64,000 nucleotides of DNA from Piper betle. Taxonomy: Eukaryota; Streptophyta; Magnoliopsida; Piperales; Piperaceae. Position numbers and translations under genes: made by a program. Below, one piece after another: positions 39,994 through 51,557 of the stretch. The notes beneath the pieces are model-generated. The model saw only the letters and a list, made by a program, of their open reading frames with translations, was not told the origin of the DNA and searched no databases. The stretch is from positions 62,001 to 126,000 of the forward strand of contig JAURVB010000134.1 of the NCBI GenBank assembly GCA_033002965.1, given 5' to 3'. Positions within the stretch are counted from its first letter, which is position 1. Each line of letters begins with the position of its first letter.

Positions 39994-41865
39994 ATGCCCG
40001 CCTCGACGATCGCAAAGGCGCCGCCTTTCTCCCTCTTCCGCCGTCGTAGCTCGACCCTCAGAGTCTGGAACCATTTCCCGGGGACGCCGGCGGCGGCGGC
40101 GGCGAAGTTGTAGCGTTGGAGCTAACCCACCCGCTACTCGTCCTGCTAGATAGGATCGACGGCTCGACGAAGCTCTTCGACCAGATCCACTCACAGCTCC
40201 TCCTCGCCGGCGTCTTCCACCACCCCTCGCCGCCGGCCGCGCCCTCAAGTGCCTTGTCCGGCCGCCCTCCCCTCCTCCGCCCGGGCCGCCCGCCTCTTCG
40301 CCGGGCTTGACGACCCCGACTCCTTCGCGGCCAACACCGTCCTCCGCGCCCTCCTCGCATCCGGCGGCCCGGCCGTCGCCCTCGGATTCTATCGCTACCT
40401 CGCCTTCCCGAAAGGCGTCGTTCCCAATCAGTACACCTTCCCGCTGCTCGCCAAGGCGTGTGCCAGGGTTGGCGATCGTCGGGAGGGGGAGAAGGTGCAC
40501 GGATCGTCGGTGAAGCTTGGTCTGAGCATCGATTTGTTTGTGCAGAACTCGTTGGTTCGTATGTACTTTTGTTTTCGGATGGTTGCGTGCGCGCGCAAGG
40601 TGTTTGATGGAATGACTGAACGAGATTCGGTGACTTGGAATTCGATGATTGACGGGTATGCGAAGAACGGGATGCTCTTTCTTGCGAGGCGGGTGTTCGA
40701 TGAAATGCCCGAGAGGGATTTGGTTAGTTGGAATTCCATGATTTCGGGATGTATGGATGTGGGGGACGTTGATGGCGCGGAGGAGTTGTTTGTGGCAATG
40801 CCGGAGAGGGACATGGTTTCTTGGAACACTATGATTGAAGGGTATGTGAGGGCCAGGAAGGCGGAGGTGGCCTTGGAAGTGTTCGAGAGAATGCCGAAGA
40901 GGAATCGCGTTTCTTGGAACACCATTTTGGCTCTTTGGGTGAGGTTGAAGAAGTATGATGAGTGCTTGAAACTGTTTGATAGGATGGTGGATTGGGGCGA
41001 GGCATTGCCAGATGAGGCAACATTTGTTAGCGTCCTCACGGCTTGTGCTCACACCGGGGAGCTAGAGAAGGGGAAGTTGATCCATTCCTGTATCAGAAAG
41101 GAGGCTGGCATTGTGCCTGATTTACTTCTCTCGACGGCTTTGCTGACCATGTATGCAAAATGTGGAGATATGGAGATGGCTAGTTTAGTCTTTGATGAAA
41201 TGCAGGAGAAGAGTGTGGTATCATGGAACTCTATGATTATGGGGTATGCTGTGAATGGAATGGCGGAGAAATCCATTGAGATGTTTGTGGAGATGGAGAA
41301 ACAAGGGCAAATGCCTAATGATGTAACCTTCATTTGCCTCTTATCTGCGTGTGTTCATGGAGGAATGGTGCTGGAGGGTTGGTGGTATTTCGATCGGATG
41401 CATCGCATATACAAGATCAAACCAAAGATTGAGCATTATGGATGTATGGTGGATCTCCTCGGTCGAGCGGGGTTGTTGAAGGATTCAAAGGAGCTGATAG
41501 AGACAATGGCAATGGAGCCGGCTGCTCCACCCCTGTTGGGGGCTTTATCATCAGCCTGCAGAAACCATAATAGTTTTGCGTTTGGTGAAATTGTGTGCAA
41601 GAAGATAGTGGAGTTGGAGCCGAGTGATATAGGTCCTTATGTGCTGTTATCCAACATGTATGCTGCACAAGGCAGGTGGGAAGATGTTGAGAAGGTGAGG
41701 GAGAGTATGAAGGACAAGGGACTACAGAAAACTGCAGGGCATAGCTTAGTCGACCACAGTGAACCTCACCTTGAAAAGTCTGGTGTAAATAAAACAAATC
41801 ATAAGAGAAGAATGATTTATTCAATGCTCGGGGAGATGGGATCCATGATGAAGTCCTATTGTTGA
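39994..41865 (+). CDS. PLS-class pentatricopeptide repeat protein, apparently intronless
   Basis: Organelle RNA-binding protein of the PPR family (RNA editing, splicing or stability). A single open frame from about 40260 to TGA at 41863 carries about ten PPR units. Diagnostic helices include VTWNSMIDGYAKNG, ARRVFDEMPERDLVSWN, LFVAMPERDMVSWNTMI, LLTMYAKCGDMEMASLVFDEM and VTFICLLSACVHGGMV. An E-type tail follows (YVLLSNMYAAQGRWEDV). No DYW domain. The N-terminus is in pieces: a transit-peptide-like start at ATG 39994 (MPASTIAKAPPFSLFRRR), then LTHPLLVLLDRIDG and HSQLLLAGVFHHP in another frame, then the main frame. With the likely missing bases restored, the start and main body are in one frame. 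The indels lie in GC-rich runs near 40105, 40223 and 40265. The next in-frame ATG is only at 40561. Confidence 0.88.
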
Positions 41866-42596
41866 TTAGATTATTTGATACTCAAACCTGGCAAAAATCA
41901 TACAACAATAGTTACCCAAATTGGAACATTTCTTTATAAAACTGATTTGGAGATCAATATGCAGAACTCCAGGGCAAAACAGCTTGCTTACCAAATTGGA
42001 ATAAATTTGAGAAGATGAGCATGGTTAAAAGAGTTTTATGGATGAAACTCCTATGAAGGAGTATAAGAAAGGAGCACTCTTTGAATGGATGTTGCAGTAC
42101 TGTGGAGAAAGGTTGTAACTGTCTTTCACTGGTAAGAGGTGTCCAGAACCCAAACCAGCCTTGATTATGCACTTCTTTGTAACAATTTTTAAAGACACAA
42201 GTTCCACGACCATGTTGTGGTTGCCAGGAAAGATAGAGACATCAAAGCTGGGAGTTGATTGAGCATTTCAGAAGTGACAAGGCTTCAACCAACAGAGGAG
42301 TCAAAGGTACTTGCCATGGTTCTTCCACATCAATAAGATATAAACATTCAGTATTTGAGCTTTATTATGTGCCCTGGTTCTTCCACATCAATAAAATATA
42401 AACTTTCAGGATTTGAGCTTTTACATGGTTTCTGATCATATGGAATCAATTTCCAAACCTAATTCGGGATAAGGTGGAAGAAGTAAGGAGAGGAACAAAA
42501 TGAAGTACAAATATAATGATTAAAATGACAAACACTAACAAATACAATAAAATGACTTGACAAACACTAACGATGAATATCAAATTCAATATATAT
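41866..42596. other. Convergent 3' flanks, PPR (+) and expansin-like (-)
   Basis: No gene seen. A short near-duplicate (GTTCTTCCACATCAATAA) occurs at about 42321 and 42373. Confidence 0.5.
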
Positions 42597-44215
42597 TCAA
42601 GAATTATCAACTTGGACGCCTGAGTCATATACTTCTCCAGATTTCCAGTCCTGGGGAATATCTTTGGTGGGTACTAGCCATGCCTCATCTTCTCCATCCT
42701 CTCCTTTACTAAATAGCATCCTAATGGTGAGAGGTCCCTTGGGTGGGGAAGCCACTGTCCACACAGCTCCATAGCTGCGATCCAAAAGCTTGCAAACTTG
42801 GCTTACACTCTACATCAGATCAACATAATAAGTATTCAATACATAGAAAGATCACATCTGATATATCTTAACATATATGAGAAATAGAAGGCGTTCAAGA
42901 GAGGGATGATATTATGTGTTACCTCACAGAGTTGCACAGCAGTGATGTCTTCCTTGCCTTGTTGGTATTGGATGGCAAAGGCCAAGTAGTCAGGGTAGTT
43001 ACTGGCTTCATCAATCTTGAACAATATGTTTTTACCAGGGTAGCTGCAAGAAACCCTGAAAGCAGTGGAAATTTCTTGAACGCAAGTTTCATTGGACTTC
43101 CATGAATTACATTTCTTTTTGAATTAAATGAAGTCTCTATTACACTATAGTTCAATATTTTTGATCAAGTCTTGGAAAAAAAAAGAATAATAAAAGGTTG
43201 CAGGTATACCTTCTATATTCTATGTCGATGGTGCCAAGGGACAACAAGGAGGAGGCAGCATCTTGGGTCTGGGCCATTCTGCCAAAAGCTCGTCGACTAA
43301 GTATAAAATCTGTGCGATCGCTGGAGCCCTTATCTGTGATGACCACATTCACACCTTTCTCTGAACAGTAGTTGGGATCCATGCACCTCACCTGGTATAG
43401 AATTTATCGTGATAAACTAACATTCAGCTCAATATGTCTATCCAATGATATAGAATGATAATGCAATAGCAATGACGTCAAAAGTTCATTGGTTCTCCAT
43501 TTCAATTTTATGACAAGGGGACGAGGTAAGCTCAAAAGAACATAGGTGGAGATAAGAAAGGACATGGAAAATCTTGATCTAAGCATTGATATAGTCTATG
43601 ACAAGATGAAGTGGAAGGTAGGATCCATAACTTCGGCTTCAATTCTTTGGAAGTGGGTGGATGATAAATTGAGAAGAAGGAGAAGAATTTTACGATTAAA
43701 AGCTGTTTTTTCTTACGGGTTCTGTGTTCATTAATTAGAATTTAAAAAAATCAATTGATGAAGCGAAATTCACATTGTCGAGCTAGTTTAATTGAAATAA
43801 AAGATATATATGATGATAATATTGGTGAGTTATAATGCAGTAGCTAATTGCCTGATAGCAAGCTCCACAACCAACACCATCCCTATAGAGATCAGATGCT
43901 GCAGAGACATCAGCATCATTGAGTGTTGCTCCAAACTTGCCATAACCACATGCCCCAGCTGTCATATTGGAGATTAAGAAGATCATAAGAAAATATGAAG
44001 AAAAAAGCTAAACTCGGAAACACATTTTGATATAGGATGGAAGAATGCACTATGTGAGAAAGTCGCTCACTCTCTGTGCCAGCCTCATCAGAGTTAGGAT
44101 AGTAAGCAGCCCTTGATTGTGTGAAGCAGTCAGAGCATGTAGCAGCTCTTGTTGGAGCTTGAATGAGGAAGATGGTAAGAAGAAAGAAGAGAAGAAACTT
44201 GAGATACATGGCCAT
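42597..44215 (-). CDS. EXLB1: Expansin-like B protein
   Basis: Secreted wall protein of the expansin superfamily. Five exons: 44215-44071, 43958-43852, 43391-43210, 43055-42923 and 42809-42597, 259 residues, all in phase. Residues 1-25 form a signal peptide ([20 protein letters not shown]). Domain 1 (double-psi barrel) shows [32 protein letters not shown] and VVITDKG; the HFD catalytic motif of alpha- and beta-expansins is absent, as in the EXLA/EXLB groups. Domain 2 shows [14 protein letters not shown] and [15 protein letters not shown]. Intron 2 has a GC donor (CAG then GCAATT); the reading phase requires this junction. The ATG at 44215 was chosen because it starts the signal peptide; a second ATG lies two codons on. 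Wall-loosening activity has not been firmly shown for EXLB proteins. Confidence 0.94.
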
Positions 44216-44327
44216 TATGAAGAACAAAGTTTGAAACTATTGTTAAAAAAATAAAGTTACAATTGGATTAAAGAATTGCAGAGGGAAAGAAGTATTCAGG
44301 TGGTGATGAAGTGATGCATAATCCTTG

Positions 44328-44345
44328 TCTATGTTTATGTATAGA
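44328..44345 (-). promoter_or_regulatory. Possible TATA element of the expansin-like gene
   Basis: The minus strand reads CTATACATAAACAT about 115-130 bases upstream of the ATG. It is a plausible TATA element but not a perfect consensus. Confidence 0.35.
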
Positions 44346-45539
44346 CATCTCACATGGAACGAGCATACCGTCTTGTGCTCAAGCTGGTGAAAATTTGACT
44401 GACTGTTTCATAATGGGAAAAATGGAATGTTGTTGGAACTGACATGACTTGGTAAGAAACAAGAGGAAAGGTTGACATTTGTATTATTCTCATAATAAAC
44501 ATTTTGGGGTGAAGGATTTCACAACAAATGTATTGTTATGTGAACTTTGTTGCAACATTAGTGTTTGAGTCTCATATTGAGTAATGGTAGACAAATTAGA
44601 TGCTATTCAATCCTTGCTTGCTTGCCAGGAAATGTGATGAAGGTTGTGTGAACCAAAAGAAGTTAAAAACAATGGTCGCGGACATGGACCAGGAGCCAGC
44701 CAGGTATGAAATGTCAATTACATGAAGACCAAGAAGCAAGCTTGTTTTTCAGGAAGATGATGAAATCTCCAAATTTCAACAGGCTGTTCATGGGTAGGAT
44801 TGGAGGATCAAAAACAAGACCAGTTTGGTAGTCTTACACTCAATCCAACAAAGTCAGATTATGTTAGGCAGATAATCAAGTCTCTCTTCCCTCTCTGTCA
44901 ATTCTCCAACTCTATCCCTAGTCTCCATGTATTTCCTTGCATTTGGAAATTCTAGGTGGGAAAATATTGTTCATCCAATGTAGATTGGAACGAAGAAGGG
45001 ATGCATCATTGGGCGAGAATTTCTCTATCTCCAATTTGTCTGTCAACTCATATATGTAATGTAATATGGAAAATATGTTAGATGACTTAATTTCATGTTT
45101 AACATGTACATGAACGGCTCCAAGGAATTACCATCCTTAGCCTTCCAAGGAGGAATGTTTTTTAAGCATACTCTTTAGATGGAAGGAGATTTAGCTGTGG
45201 TAATCACATACACTAAAATTATATCTTTTCAGTTATTTCATAACTTTTTTCAATAATTTTGTAATTTCGGGTTATATTGATATTATTTAGAATTTCATAA
45301 ATTCTAAGCCAAAAAGATATAATTGACGGTGATGAACGGCACCAAAATTTTAGTTGTCCTAGTAGATTTTGGTTTACAGCTTTATCATGACTCGGCATGT
45401 GGCCTATGGAATATAACATTTACCCATAATTTCTTGATTTTTAAAGTGAATAATTCTATTTACATTAGATAAAATATTTAAGTTACTTGTATTATCCATT
45501 ATTATCAATACTAATTCATTTACTTAGCAAAAAAAAGGG
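44346..45539. other. Expansin-like upstream intergenic DNA
   Basis: AT-rich, no recognised gene. Confidence 0.45.
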
Positions 45540-45962
45540 CTGCGTTTTTTTCCTAGCATGTCATATATATCTATATTCTACATCACACGTTTTTTGAAGG
45601 GCAAGTCATCCAAAGAAAATAAAGAATTTATTTATGGGACGCCCAAATCTTAATATCCATGCAGCCACTTAGTCAACAAAATTAGAATCTTTTTTAAGGC
45701 TTAATCATTTAGACATTGTGAAGCAAAAAAAATCATGATAATAAAAATAAGAGTTAATTAAGTTTTTACTTTTATCGTGTCATCAAACGGGATAAAAATT
45801 GACATTAGCTAACAAAATTTCTCATTTGGCAGACACAAATCAAATGCCGGACGGTCTACGTTAATATTAATAAAATCAACATATAAATCACAAGTGAAAT
45901 GAATCTGGGTGAAGGGCTGCTCTAGCATCACGTAAGCAATACATCAAAGAATGGAGAGCCCA
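45540..45962. repeat. Segment duplicated at 54060-54905
   Basis: Collinear, same-orientation similarity to 54060-54905. Anchors include GGCAAG...GTCATCCAA, ATTTATTTCTTTATGG-like text, GCCCAAAT, CGTGTCATCAAACGG, ATGAAATCAACAT-like text and CTCTAGCATCAC...AATACATCAAAGAATGG. The similarity ends right after CAAAGAATGG in both. Confidence 0.7.
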
Positions 45963-46610
45963 ACTCCTAAAAACAAGAACGAAGGAAAACGCACGAACAC
46001 AAATGTGAGCAGAGTGCTAATGAAATTACAACGATGTGAGCTTGATCTCCTACTCTTCGACGTATGAACGCCTTCCAAACATAAGCTTGTTCATATGAGT
46101 GATGGGCATGTCTGAAATGGGCTCAGTCGGCTGTTCTGCCAAATTCCGCACACTTGATGATGGCTCTCGACTATAGTCATCTGCCAGTGGAACACATACG
46201 CCATAAAAAGTCCAAATTCTGATTCAAAGTTTTAAATGTGGCGAATAGGAGAGAGAGCTCCCCGAAGATGGTATTGAAGGAAGTTGGTGGAGGGGTTGCC
46301 ATGAAGTTGGTGGAGGGCTCCCCGAAGCTCAATGCCAGAAACCACTGTAACCATAACAAAGGCTGCACAGCCCCAGATACGTAAAAATGTAAACTCCTCC
46401 AATTACATTGACTTGGTTGTCTACTATACACTGCAAAAACAAACAAAAAGAAATAGTAAATTTTTTTAAGATCAAACAATCTTAAAAATTACATGCTTAA
46501 TGCTCATAGGTGAAAAGATTAATGGCAGTGAAGATAGCATGTCAACTTTTAAATCATTCTAAAATGTACAACACATTGGTTGTTTTAGCATCATTCCAAA
46601 GTCTACTTTT
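45963..46610 (-). pseudogene. PIGP: PIG-P-like 3' fragment, copy 2, inverted duplicate of copy 1
   Basis: Minus strand, in order: a block like copy 1's upstream region; a region corresponding to YWALAVPSFV...LGLSF but with several indels; NFMATPPPTSFNTIFG; then DDYSREPSSSVRNLAEQ and EPISDMPITHMNKLMFG, with the stop near 46054. The donor that is GGTGAGC in copy 1 is GGGGAGC here, so the intron could not be spliced as in copy 1. A short sequence also appears duplicated (GAGCTTCGGGGAGCCCTCCA). Like copy 1 it lacks the N-terminal exons. Copy 2 keeps the frame around TSFNT that copy 1 has lost, so the two have decayed independently. Confidence 0.72.
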
Positions 46611-47080
46611 TACAGTGATTTCATCTGAATGTCTATAAACACAATTTTAATTAAAAAAAAACAGTTAGCATGTGTGAAATGAAATGGTAGGAAGAAGACT
46701 TAGGAAGAGAGTTTATACTTGCTGGGGTAGTATGCTATACCCAAACAATGAAGCCATGGTCCTGGAGTGTAGCCCAAATCAGAAAAATCCCTAATTGCAT
46801 GCACCAGCATTCCAATTCTTCCGCCTCCGCCGCCGCCGGCCTTGGCGGTGGTCGTCGCCGGAAATTGATGGGGGAGGAAGTGGATCGGGAAAAGTCGGGG
46901 AGCATTTGGAAATTTTATTGGGTGTGCCTAGCTCTACGCCTTGTTGTTCGTGCCCAACTCTGCCGGACCCATGTAGACAAATTTTTTTAAAATTATATTA
47001 AAAATATAATATAAAAAAATATATAAATATTTTTCTTTTAAATAAAATATGATAAATAAATATATAATAATTTTACGCTT
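46611..47080. other. Intergenic, includes a GC-rich patch
   Basis: A CCG-rich patch at 46815-46870 on the upstream side of PIG-P copy 2 could be a leader remnant. No coding feature is supported. Confidence 0.4.
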
Positions 47081-48723
47081 AAAAATGTAACACCCCGTTT
47101 CGGCTCACCCATGAACCGACCCAGAAATGTCACTAGCGATCGAACCGTTCGTTAATCTATTAGATTCGGTTAAGCCGACCCGAATTTACTCTCGGTGTCG
47201 CAAGATGGAGATGCAAATATGAAATGCATGAATGAGAACGATTGGGTTCTAATGGAGTCCTACATGCATGCTATGATGTACAAGCAAAATAAGACAAAAC
47301 AATAAATGAAAAACCAAAAGAAAATATATACTATTTTATGAAAATATGGTAACACAAAATAATCTACCATGGCATTCAATCATTATTTTATTCGTTTTTA
47401 CCTGAGCCGAGTCTGAACTCCTAGGCTCCCTACTCATTCATATTTATTAGTTCGTTTCATAACAATTAATTCATTTAAGCAAACACATCAAAATTATCAT
47501 TTACATAACAATAACACACCATTATTATACGTTACACGCGGCAGGTACATGTGTGCGCGGTTCCGTGCTGCTCCTCCGCAGTCCCGACAGCTTTCATCGC
47601 TCGCATTTCTCACCTACATATATATAGAAAAACCGTCAGTAACGAGTGTTACCGGCCCGAAAAACAACTAATATCAATTTGGCACAGGAGAGCAAACTCT
47701 CTTGTTGAATCAAAACCATATACTTCCTCAAGAATTCTCATCAGGGCACATATGGGAGCCATCGCCATCGGGCCGTCGCCCTCGAGTTGACAGCGTCCCC
47801 CTTTCTTTCTCATTCTTATACCTTGGCCATTTCTCTATCGCTTCTCGCATCAAATTTCATTCCTTACCGCCCTCTGCACCTTCCATATTACTCCTGGCCT
47901 TGAGCACAAAGGCCGAGCACTCTCAGGCAGTCGCCTTCAGTACCCTTTGAACCACAAGTCTAGACATGCGCTGCATTGTAGTACCCATAAACCTCCACAT
48001 TTCTCCGGGTTTGAGGAACTCAAAGGTGGAGTTGTCTGGATCCTTCGGGAACGAAGTGGGTTCTCCTTAGCTCCAGAGCCCGCTCTTCCGAGCACACGCC
48101 CTATCTGAAGACGTGGCCGCAAGTATCCCTCATCCCATCTCTCATCGAAAACACGAAAACTATATATATATAGGCCTGAGTTGGGATTTATATAATAGGC
48201 CTGAAGGCATCGTGAGCTGGATCTGAAGTTCGAAAACAAACTCGAGGGATCTCATCCTCGAGGGTTATTAATCCGAAATAAAACTGTTGGCTAAATGGCC
48301 CGAGTTAAGTGGGATCCGATAAAACGCCACTTAACTCGTCCTGCACATGATAAATCAAATATACAATAGAGTAACGTAAAATAGAGAACGAGTCCTAAAC
48401 GGACCTGATAGAAGCTCCAAATGGGTCCACACGCCTAGGTGGCGAGCTCCTACACCGTACCTACACAATCAGGCTAAAAACTAACGCCCGCATGATGAAT
48501 CACACATCCTATACCATGCACACATAATCAACACAATCACGCATCAACCATCACACATCAACCTATATCAATTTTAGCAAGTCTACTTAGGCTAGTTTGC
48601 ATTAGATCATAATCATTACCTAGTTACCCTAATTAGTTTCTTAGCCTCCATTTTTAACAGCACTCAATCAAACAAATTTCACAATTTATCCTTAATCAAA
48701 TCTACATTTATATATATTATTAT

Positions 48724-50361
48724 CCGGGTTGCACGAATCGGCGTCGCGCCGATCCGATTTCGGGGCCGACTCGGTCGGCCCCGAATCGGTCCTAGAATCT
48801 GGCGATTTCGCCCGATTCCGACCGAGTTAACTCGGAATCGGGCGGCCCCGAATCGGCCCCGGAATCGGCCGAGTTCGGCCGATTCCGACCGATTTAAATC
48901 GGAATCGGTTTTTTTAGGAAATTACCAAAATACCCTAGGTATGATTTTTATTAAATTATTTAAGCATGGGTAAAATGGTAATTTGGATTTTAAAAACCTA
49001 AAATCAAACCCGCTCCCCCGACACCGCCGCCGCTCGTCCGCCCGCCGCCGCCCGGTTTCCGCCTCCGCCGTGCGGCCCCGACTCCGCGCTCGCCGCTGAC
49101 CGGGCTGCCGACCTCGCCGCCGACCTCGCAACGTCGCCGCCCACCCGTGGCCGGACCGAATCGGGCACGCACGAATCGCCGCCGACTCCGCCGCCGGCTC
49201 CGGGCCGCCGACGGTTCGTCCGGCCGGGCTGCCGACATCGACCGGGCTGCCGACATCCTCCGACATCGCCGCCGCGAGACTCGCCGCCGACCGGGCCGCC
49301 GGTGGCGGCGGGGGGGTAAAAATCGCACGGTGGCATTCTTGTAATTAAAAGTTGACTCGAGTCTAACTCGAGTCAAAAATAATAATTAATTCGAAATAAT
49401 TTAAAAAAAATCTTAAAAAATATTTAAAAATATCAAAAACTATAATACACAGAATAATATCAAAATAACATCAATACTTAATTTTAATATATTTATATTA
49501 TAAATTGTCAAATTATTATATATAACTGATTAAATTAATTTGGACCGATTCAACTGAACCGATTCCTGGCCGATTCAGACCGATTCCGATTCCGATTCCG
49601 ATTCACTGGAAAACCGATTCCGATTCCGATTCCGATTTATGCAACCATGTCGCCCTCCGCCGCACTTCCGCCATCCGATCTCAGCTCCGCCCGACCATCC
49701 GACCACGGCGGGCGAGGGCGGGGCGGGGCGGGGCGGGGCGGAGGAGGGCAGGGCGGGGCAGGGGCGAGGCGGATCTGGGGGGAGGGGGTGCGGGGCGGAT
49801 CTGGGGGGAGGGGGGCGGGGCGCGACGGGCGCAGGGCGAGGCTGGCGGGGCTGGCGGGGGAGGCGGGGCGCGGCGGGCGAGGGCGGGGCGGGGCAGGCGA
49901 GGGCTGGGCGGGGCGGGGAGGGGCGGGCGAGGGCGGGGCGGGGAGGGTCTGGGGGAAGGGGGGCGCGGCGCGGCGGTCGTAGGCCTGGGAGGTGCGGCTC
50001 CGACGGCGGCGGCGGGAAGGAGGGGCGGTGCCACTCAGTGGCATTCTCGTAATTAAAATTTGACTCGTGTCTGACTCGTGTCAAAAATAATAACTAATTC
50101 TAAATAATTAAAAAAAATTAAAAATATTATAAAATATAATACACACAATAATATTAAAATGACATCAATATTTAATTTTTATATATTTATTTTATGAGTT
50201 GTCAAATATTATATATGACCGATTTGGATCTATTCAGACCGATTCAACTGAACCGATTCCTAGCCGATTTAGACCGATTCCGATTCCGATTCCGACTCCC
50301 TCAAAAACCGATTCCGATTTCGATTTCGATTTCGATTTCGATTCCGATTCATGCAACCATG
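48724..50361. mobile_element. Composite hAT-like element, 1638 bp, nested in the LTR
   Basis: A perfect 8-bp TSD ATTATTAT flanks it (48716-48723 and 50362-50369). The left end is CCGGGTTGCACGAATCGG; the right end, read inward, is CATGGTTGCATGAATCGG. The first ~925 bp (to 49649) is nearly the same as the 6935-7849 element, including a complete right terminus ATGCAACCATG at 49640-49649. It is followed directly by a second unit (49650-50361) with a different, extremely G-rich core, a diverged copy of the AT-rich arm (GACTCGTGTCTGACTCGTGT) and a second right terminus. The order is therefore left end, core 1, right end, core 2, right end. Confidence 0.78.
49690..50030. repeat. G-rich low-complexity core (GGGGC/GGGCGA arrays)
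   Basis: The plus strand is almost entirely GGGGCGGGGC, GGGCGAGGGC and GGATCTGGGG words. This gives long spurious ORFs on both strands and many potential G-quadruplex tracts. Confidence 0.8.
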
Positions 50362-51557
50362 ATTATTATAACATATAATTCACCAATCCTAGCATGCAAT
50401 TCTAATAATCAATACTTTCAAATAATTAAATTAAAATAAATTATACCTCGCGTCGTCGAAAATCGGTGACGGCTAGGGTTTTCGTTTCGTGGCTCGAAAC
50501 TCGAATTCGGCACCTAGCGGCTTCCGAAGTCCGATCAGATTGGACTAGGTGCGTTCGGCGGATTATCCGGCGAATTTCCCACGAATCCAATTTTCCAACG
50601 GTTTTCCGGCGACGATTCGGGACGGAGCAATGAGGGGTCTATCGGCACCAGCTCGACGAGCTTGGTCCGATGGCGGTGTGAAACAAGGTAGCCGAGGCGG
50701 CGATGGCTATCGACGGCGGCGTCGAAATGGGCGGCGGTGGCGGCGTGCTCCAATCGAGGCTGCAGCCAGCCTCGACGGTGGTCGGGATGGTGGGGGAAAC
50801 GTCGGCGACGGTGAGGGGGTGGTCGTCAGGGCCACAGCCGCGGTGGCGCAGCCCAGGCGGCGGCAGAATCCGGCTCGGAGTGGTGACAGCCGAGGTGGTT
50901 TCGTGGGGCGATTCCGACGTCGTGGCGGTGAGATGGTGGTCGGGGTGGGTCGTGGCGGCACGGCGGGGCGGGGCGGGGCGGTGTTGATCGGCGGCAGTGC
51001 GGCGTCGACAGCGGCGGCGGCGGCGGCGGTGACGACGACCGTGGGCGGCGTGGCTAAGGTTTGGAAGGGTAAGTGTCGGGAGGAAGAAGAAGTGTTCTCA
51101 GTGGCAGACTTCGTAAATAAGTATTGACTCGATTCCTACTCGAGTCAAAATAATAACTAGTTCGTAATAAATTCTAAAAAAAATCTAGAAAAATATGGAA
51201 AAATTCCATGAAATAAAACAAACACAACAACATCCAAATGGCATGCTCTATAACTAATAACCCATCCGAATATAATCCAATGCGTCCTAATGCGTCATTC
51301 GGCCCTAGAATTATTCTACGATCAAATAAAAATAACAATCAATACTGCATACCTCCATATACTTGATAACCTATTTTTCATCATCTTTTAGGCGTTATCA
51401 TCGTACATTTGAGCATACATGACCCTCATCGCTCATAACTCACAGCTGGCCTCAACTCAGCTCGCGGTCCATGAAGCTGACTCGACTCGAACCGACGGTT
51501 TAACCGACTGGTTCACTCCTGTAAAACTCTGACTCGAGTCACGGGTTTTACAAAAAA

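Larger units (their letters stand above)
47086..51552. mobile_element. Probable solo LTR (~2.8 kb) split by a nested hAT-like insertion
   Basis: Begins TGTAACACCCCG, a common start of plant Ty3/gypsy LTRs, and ends GGGTTTTACA (TG...CA). AAAAA flanks both ends (47081-47085 and 51553-51557), though such a low-complexity TSD is weak support. Removing the nested 48724-50361 element and one TSD copy leaves about 2.8 kb with no retroviral domains. The right part holds a GC-rich block (about 50600-51110) followed by GACTCGATTCCTACTCGAGT and an AT-rich tail. Confidence 0.62.

Noticed and set aside
39856..41052. 398-codon minus-strand ORF
   Set aside because: Exact antisense of the PPR coding sequence; it reflects codon bias of the real gene on the plus strand.
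46795..46900. GC-rich patch as a possible first exon of PIG-P copy 2
   Set aside because: Some likeness to a CCG-rich leader but no PIG-P N-terminal residues or convincing splice junction.
49575..50084. 169-codon Pro-rich minus-strand ORF
   Set aside because: Low-complexity translation of the G-rich repeat core.
50549..51127. 192-codon Gly/Arg-rich ORF
   Set aside because: Falls in the GC-rich part of the probable LTR with no domain or homology I recognise.
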